From positions 4,504 through 14,474 of the forward strand of contig NZHI01000027.1 of assembly GCA_002691345.1 (NCBI GenBank): a stretch of 9,971 nt of DNA. Reading direction: 5' to 3'. Under the pieces are notes generated by a model. It saw only the letters and a program-made list of their open reading frames with translations, had not been told where the DNA came from and searched no databases. The position numbers were made by a program, and so were the translations under genes. This document shows positions 6,443 through 9,971 of this stretch, piece after piece. Position 1 is the stretch's first letter; the number at the start of each line of letters is the position of its first letter. Source of the stretch: Synechococcus sp. MED650. Its GTDB lineage: Bacteria; Cyanobacteriota; Cyanobacteriia; PCC-6307; Cyanobiaceae.

Positions 6443-7578
6443 GCTGGATTCAGGGCTGTCAGAAGACGCTGCAACGTGCCCTCGGGCAGGTCTCGTCGCA
6501 GGACGAGGCGGAGCCTGGCAGTGCCTTCGGGCACCGTTGGGGGACGGATCGCCACGCTCAGTAGCCCTGCCTTTTCTAACGCTGTCTGCTGATCGAGAGC
6601 CGCCTGGTCGGTTCCCACGATCAACGGCAGGATCGGTCCGTTCCCAGCTGGCCGGGGCCAGCCCAACTGCTGGAGCGCATCACGCCAGCGTCCAGCCCGC
6701 GCCACCAACGTTGGCCCCCAGCTGGGGTTGGTTTGGATCAGCTTCAGGGCTGCCTGGGCACCGGCTACCAGGGGTGGAGCGAGGGCTGTTGTGTAGCGGA
6801 ATGCGCCACTGCTCTGGAGCAGGTGATCCCCCATGTCAGCGTCACAGGCCAGAAAGGCGCCGCCGCTCCCGAAGGCTTTGCCGAAGGTGCCGCTCACCAT
6901 GGTGATCGGATGCCTGAGCCCGTAGCTCAGGCCACGGCCCTCAGCACCCAAGACCCCCAGGGCGTGGGCCTCATCAACCATCAATCGTGCCCCATAGCGG
7001 CTGCAGAGGCTTGCCATGGCCTCCAGTGGAGGACTGGTTCCTTCCATGCTGAACAAGCTTTCCGTGATCACCAGCGGTGGCACCGTCGGCTGCCCGAGCT
7101 GGATCAGGCGCTGCTCCAGATTCTCGAGATCGTTGTGGGCAAAGCGTTGCAACCGCGCTCCGCTGGTGCGAACCCCCACCAGTAGGGAGTGATGGATCAG
7201 CCGATCCGCCAGAACCGTGCTGTGGCGATCGCACAGGGCGGAGACGGCGGCGATGTTGGCTTGAAAGCCACTGGGGAAGAGAAGCACTTGGTCGCGTCCC
7301 AGCCAGCTGGCCAGGGAGCGTTCCAGTTCCAGATGGCGGGGGCGTGTTCCGCTCACCAGCCTTGAGCCCCCTGCGCCGAGGCCATCGCTCATCAGGGCCG
7401 TTTCCGCCGCTGATCGCAGGTTTGGGTGACGGCTCAGACCGAGATAGTCGTTGCTGGCCAGATCGAGCAGGTTGGCTCCCTCTTTGTTTTGCAGGAGCCA
7501 GGGCTTCTCCCCCGGCGCCCAGCTTCGTAGCTGCCGCCGACGGGCTGGATCGATGCTTGGGTTGAACCCGCGATTCAT
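6439..7578 (-). CDS. bioF: 8-amino-7-oxononanoate synthase (KAPA synthase) BioF
   Basis: PLP-dependent decarboxylative condensation of L-alanine with pimeloyl-ACP to give KAPA, the first ring-building step of biotin synthesis. The product has 379 residues, normal for the alpha-oxoamine synthase family. Landmarks: L-A-S-N-D-Y-L-G-L (40-48), G-A-G-G-S-R (68-73), H130 in the ADRLIHHSLL region, the D202-E-A-H-A-L-G cofactor motif (D202, H205), and PLP lysine K234 in GTFGKAFGSGG. The ATG at 7578 is chosen because the N-terminal R-R-R-Q-L-R region starts right after it; the frame stays open to 7707, but that would overlap the divergent transporter gene. AGGAGG occurs 17 bases upstream (7596-7601), too far for ideal spacing. 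First gene of the operon; its TGA overlaps the hydrolase ATG. Confidence 0.96.
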   Translation of the reverse strand: MNRGFNPSIDPARRRQLRSWAPGEKPWLLQNKEGANLLDLASNDYLGLSRHPNLRSAAETALMSDGLGAGGSRLVSGTRPRHLELERSLASWLGRDQVLLFPSGFQANIAAVSALCDRHSTVLADRLIHHSLLVGVRTSGARLQRFAHNDLENLEQRLIQLGQPTVPPLVITESLFSMEGTSPPLEAMASLCSRYGARLMVDEAHALGVLGAEGRGLSYGLRHPITMVSGTFGKAFGSGGAFLACDADMGDHLLQSSGAFRYTTALAPPLVAGAQAALKLIQTNPSWGPTLVARAGRWRDALQQLGWPRPAGNGPILPLIVGTDQAALDQQTALEKAGLLSVAIRPPTVPEGTARLRLVLRRDLPEGTLQRLLTALNPA

Positions 7579-7635
7579 GGCTTCAGTTTGGGCCCCCTCC
7601 TGATCAAGGATGGCTTCATCGCTGACTCTCGATCG
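7579..7635. promoter_or_regulatory. 57-base divergent intergenic region between bioF and the BASS transporter
   Basis: Both transcripts must start in or near this gap, as it is the only space upstream of the bio operon. I see no convincing -10/-35 pair, no long palindrome like a BirA operator and no TTAT-type BioR box. Promoter elements could lie inside the coding ends. The call rests on gene layout alone. Confidence 0.4.
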
Positions 7636-8589
7636 ATGACGTTGGAGCGTTTCACGCTGCTCTTTCCGCTCTGGACCCTCAGCGGTGCCGTGATCGCTGT
7701 GCTCCATCCACCACTGTTCACCTGGTTTCGCGGACCCCTGATCGCTCTGGGGCTTGGGGTGATCATGCTCGGGATGGGGCTGGGGCTGACCCCCGCAGAT
7801 TTCGTTCGGGTTGGGCGTCGCCCCCGCCCTTTCGTGATCGGTGTTGTGGCCCAGTTCATGGTGATGCCGGCGCTCGCTGCCGGCATCGCTTCGGTGCTGG
7901 ATCTCCCCACCCCTTTGGCGGTCGGGCTGATCCTTGTGGGGTGCTGCCCGGGGGGAACAGCCAGCAATGTGGTGGCGTTGATCGGTCGTGGGGATGTCGC
8001 TCTATCTGTGGTGATGACCACCACCAGCACGCTTCTGGCGGTGGGGCTCACGCCACGACTGACTGAATTGTTCGCCAGCCAGTACGTGCCTGTGGATGGT
8101 TGGGCTCTCTTTTTCACCGTGTTGCAGGTCGTGCTCCTACCGGTCGCCCTCGGTGTGGTTCTCAAGCGTGGGCTGCCGGGCTTCGCTCGCCGCATTGAAC
8201 CGGTGATGCCTCCGTTGGCGGTGATCGCCATCGTGATGATCGTTTCCAGCATCGTTGGCAGCCAAACAGCCAACCTGCTGCAACAAGGCCCTGTGCTGAT
8301 CCTGGCCTGCTTGCTGCTTCATGCCGGTGGGTTCCTGCTGGGTTGGCTGATCCCGCGCTTGACCGGGGAAAACAGGGAATCGCAGCGCACAATCAGCATT
8401 GAAGTGGGCATGCAGAATTCAGGCCTCGCGGTTGTTTTGGCTCGTAACGGAGGTTTCGCAAGCCCGCTGACAGCTCTTCCCGGAGCGATTTCCGCTGTTG
8501 TGCACTGCCTGATTGGAAGTGCGCTCGCAGCGCTGTGGAGGCACGGTGCAGAGAATGGTGCAGAGGATTCGGCTCGAAGTAACCGTTAA
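7636..8589 (+). CDS. BASS family (bile acid:sodium symporter) transporter
   Basis: Integral inner-membrane protein of 317 residues with about nine to ten hydrophobic segments, the usual size and layout for the family. Family motifs are clear: C-C-P-G-G-T-A-S-N (103-111) followed by a T-T-T-S-T stretch (128-132), and E256-V-G-M-Q-N-S-G-L-A (256-265). In structurally known members, residues in these crossing helices bind two sodium ions and face the substrate; S110, N111, E256 and Q260 would be the equivalents, and Q73 may be another. Cargo cannot be read from sequence; bacterial and plastid relatives carry organic acids such as pyruvate and (keto)pantoate. The ATG at 7636 is chosen over the upstream TTG at 7588. 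It is divergent from bioF, and its TAA overlaps the stop of the next, convergent gene. Confidence 0.9.
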   Translation: MTLERFTLLFPLWTLSGAVIAVLHPPLFTWFRGPLIALGLGVIMLGMGLGLTPADFVRVGRRPRPFVIGVVAQFMVMPALAAGIASVLDLPTPLAVGLILVGCCPGGTASNVVALIGRGDVALSVVMTTTSTLLAVGLTPRLTELFASQYVPVDGWALFFTVLQVVLLPVALGVVLKRGLPGFARRIEPVMPPLAVIAIVMIVSSIVGSQTANLLQQGPVLILACLLLHAGGFLLGWLIPRLTGENRESQRTISIEVGMQNSGLAVVLARNGGFASPLTALPGAISAVVHCLIGSALAALWRHGAENGAEDSARSNR

Positions 8590-8816
8590 GCCTGTGCTTC
8601 GGAATGCAGTGCGGCGAGGAGTCTGGCTGCCAACCCCCTGGAGATCCTCCGCTCCACCAAAAGGTCACAAATCCATTCGAATAACGGGGGGGCATCTGTG
8701 GTGGATGCCAATCGATTCTCGAGGGCTTTGAGCTGGGAGACCTCCCGACAGCCCCGCAGAGCATCGATCAACGTGTCTTCAGCAGGTCGCGTTCCATGCA
8801 GCTGTGCAGTTGTCAC
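8586..8816 (-). CDS. Small hypothetical protein, convergent with the BASS transporter
   Basis: I do not recognise this 76-residue protein. It starts with GTG at 8816; no ATG is available in the N-terminal part, and a partial GAGAG ribosome site lies about 10 bases upstream. The sequence is rich in Leu, Ala and Arg. Two predicted helices, around L-I-D-A-L-R-G-C-R-E-V-S-Q-L-K-A-L-E-N-R (16-35) and L-F-E-W-I-C-D-L-L-V-E-R-R (45-57), would suit a small helical bundle. No membrane segment or known motif is seen. Its stop overlaps that of the transporter in a shared TTAA, the tight convergent packing expected of a real gene. GTG start and lack of recognition keep confidence moderate. Confidence 0.5.
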   Translation of the reverse strand: MTTAQLHGTRPAEDTLIDALRGCREVSQLKALENRLASTTDAPPLFEWICDLLVERRISRGLAARLLAALHSEAQA

Positions 8817-9009
8817 GGTCAGGAATCTCTCTTATCTCTGTCATGGCATCGGTCGTGATGGGTTGTCACCCCCTGTGTGGTCTTGTGAGCAAGGAGAGAA
8901 ACACTCCCTGTTAATTCGTCATTCAAGACGGAATCCCTGATGGGGCCAATATTTCGCGCTGATGGGTTTAGGGGAGGCTTCATCTCGCTGGCCTCCGTAA
9001 GATCGATTC
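8817..9009 (+). promoter_or_regulatory. Intergenic region upstream of the DExH helicase, with small inverted repeats
   Basis: This is the longest intergenic space in the window and should hold the promoters for the helicase and, on the other strand, for the small convergent gene. An imperfect inverted repeat is seen at 8914-8934 (ATTCGTC, then GACGGAAT, one bulged base), and a 6-bp stem pairs GGAGGC at 8973-8978 with GCCTCC at 8991-8996, ending 13 bases before the helicase ATG. No confident -10/-35 pair was found. Confidence 0.35.
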
Positions 9010-9971
9010 ATGACAGATCTGACACCGGCCCAGCCTGTTCATGAGCCCGGTGTCGCCTCCCGTGGGGGGCTCGATCCAGCGGTGATTTTTCCGTTCCCCC
9101 TCGATGACTTCCAGCTGGAGGCCATCGATGCCTTGAATCAGGGCCATTCCGTTGTGGTGAGTGCGCCGACGGGATCCGGCAAAACCCTGATTGGTGAATA
9201 CGCCATCTATCGGGCCTTGGCCCATGGCCAGAAGGTTTTTTACACCACGCCGCTCAAGGCCCTGTCCAACCAAAAGTTGCGGGATTTTCGGGATCAATTC
9301 GGTGCCGACAATGTCGGCTTGATGACCGGCGACCTCAGCGTGAATCGTGAGGCGTCAATCGTGGTGATGACCACGGAGATCTTCCGCAACATGCTCTACG
9401 CAGAGGCGGATGAACGCGATGACCCCCTCGCAGAGGTTGAGGCCGTCGTTCTGGATGAATGCCACTACATGAATGATTCCCAGCGCGGAACGGTCTGGGA
9501 GGAGTCGATTATTCACTGCCCCCCCGCGGTTCAGCTGGTGGCGCTCTCCGCCACGGTGGCCAATGCGGGGCAGCTCACCGACTGGATCGAAAAGGTGCAT
9601 GGGCCTACCACGCTTGTGATGAGTGATTACCGGCCTGTTCCGTTGCAGTTCAGCTTCTGCAGCGCCAAGGGCCTGCATCCGCTGCTGAACGATGCCGGCA
9701 CTGGTCTCCACCCCAATTGCAAGGTTTGGCGCGCTCCGAAGGGATACAAGCGCAAGGGTCGTTCGGCGAAACCTCCCCAGCCGGAACCCCCACCGATCAG
9801 TTTTGTGGTGGCGCAGATGGCCGATCGGGAGATGCTCCCTGCCATCTATTTCATCTTCAGCCGCCGCGGCTGTGACAAAGCCGTTCGCGATCTAGGGGTG
9901 CAATGCCTGGTGAGCCGCCCGGAGCAGGCCAGAATCCAAAAGCGGTTGGCGGCCTACACCCAGGCCAATCC
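9010..9971 (+). CDS. DExH-box RNA helicase, SKI2/MTR4-like (3' end outside window)
   Basis: Superfamily 2 helicase that would unwind structured RNA, plausibly in RNA processing or decay. Only the first 320 codons are inside the window; the frame is open at the right edge. An in-frame TAA at 8998 lies just before the ATG at 9010, which makes this the first possible start. Motifs in order: F34-Q35 ahead of the P-loop, motif I A-P-T-G-S-G-K-T (52-59), Ia P-L-K-A-L-S-N-Q-K (81-89), motif II D149-E-C-H, motif III S180-A-T, and motif IV-like I-Y-F-I-F-S-R-R-G-C-D (279-289). A basic, proline-rich linker (about 244-262) separates the RecA-like domains. The DECH box and domain 1 layout resemble SKI2/MTR4 proteins and the chloroplast helicase ISE2, which is of the same group. 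Full-length relatives are about 900 residues, so roughly two thirds are missing. Confidence 0.9.
   Translation, partial: MTDLTPAQPVHEPGVASRGGLDPAVIFPFPLDDFQLEAIDALNQGHSVVVSAPTGSGKTLIGEYAIYRALAHGQKVFYTTPLKALSNQKLRDFRDQFGADNVGLMTGDLSVNREASIVVMTTEIFRNMLYAEADERDDPLAEVEAVVLDECHYMNDSQRGTVWEESIIHCPPAVQLVALSATVANAGQLTDWIEKVHGPTTLVMSDYRPVPLQFSFCSAKGLHPLLNDAGTGLHPNCKVWRAPKGYKRKGRSAKPPQPEPPPISFVVAQMADREMLPAIYFIFSRRGCDKAVRDLGVQCLVSRPEQARIQKRLAAYTQAN

Noticed and set aside
5181..6564. Two long plus-strand open frames (5181-5915 and 5818-6564)
   Set aside because: Both are antisense to bioC and the hydrolase gene and show no domain-like sequence.
7225..7232. HIP1 octamer GCGATCGC
   Set aside because: A single copy was noticed and it lies in bioF coding sequence; one copy is near chance in GC-rich DNA and not evidence of an iterated element.
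7579..7635. Search for a BirA or BioR operator upstream of bioF
   Set aside because: No long spaced palindrome or TTAT-ATAA box is present, so no biotin repressor site is called.
7579..7707. N-terminal extension of bioF by 43 residues to an ATG at 7707
   Set aside because: It would overlap the start of the divergent transporter, reads as low-similarity charged sequence, and BioF homology begins right after the ATG at 7578.
7575..8273. Minus-strand open frame of 232 codons
   Set aside because: It is antisense to the BASS transporter and made of Thr/Ser/Arg-rich repeats of mirrored hydrophobic codons, typical of a shadow of a membrane protein.
1..9971. Search for tRNA, rRNA, CRISPR arrays, insertion sequences and prophage genes
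   Set aside because: No cloverleaf-like sequence, direct repeat array, terminal inverted repeats or transposase motifs were seen; the window is ordinary core chromosome.

Overview
The window looks like a chromosomal piece of a marine picocyanobacterium of the Synechococcus/Cyanobium type. It is GC-rich and very densely packed. It carries a split biotin cluster with a BioK-like hydrolase, a J-domain membrane protein followed by a DUF3143 protein, and a DExH helicase of the kind found in cyanobacteria and chloroplasts. The highly iterated palindrome of many other cyanobacteria (GCGATCGC) was spotted only once, which fits the marine group. The assignment rests on gene content and protein style, not on a database match. 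I saw no RNA gene, insertion sequence, CRISPR array or prophage, and no gene-free stretch exceeds 300 bases.

Left part (1-2575): the 3' part of an aldo/keto reductase gene with a decayed ferredoxin-like C-terminal domain runs convergently into rsmG (16S rRNA m7G methyltransferase, minus strand). Divergent from rsmG is a J-domain protein with one membrane segment. Its 3' end overlaps the start of a DUF3143 gene by 59 bases.

Centre (2592-7578, minus strand): a biotin cluster. In transcription order it reads bioF, bioK-like hydrolase, bioC, bioD, then a 51-residue single-pass membrane microprotein. Every one of these four junctions is the same 4-base ATGA overlap, so the five genes look like one translationally coupled operon. 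bioA lies further downstream on the same strand but is separated from the operon by a small plus-strand gene of unknown function (3922-4197). Together BioC (methylates malonyl-ACP), the BioK-like esterase (frees pimeloyl-ACP), BioF (makes KAPA), BioA (makes DAPA) and BioD (makes dethiobiotin) cover the pathway up to dethiobiotin. The last enzyme, BioB, is not in the window.

Right part (7636-9971): a BASS-family sodium-coupled transporter is divergent from bioF. It ends in a TTAA stop-to-stop overlap with a small minus-strand gene of unknown function. After a roughly 190-base intergenic region, the 5' third of a SKI2/MTR4-like DExH RNA helicase runs off the right edge.

The most notable points are the unnamed membrane microprotein sealed into the biotin operon, the cysteine-stripped ferredoxin-like tail of the aldo/keto reductase, and the atypical nucleophile elbow of the BioK-like enzyme.
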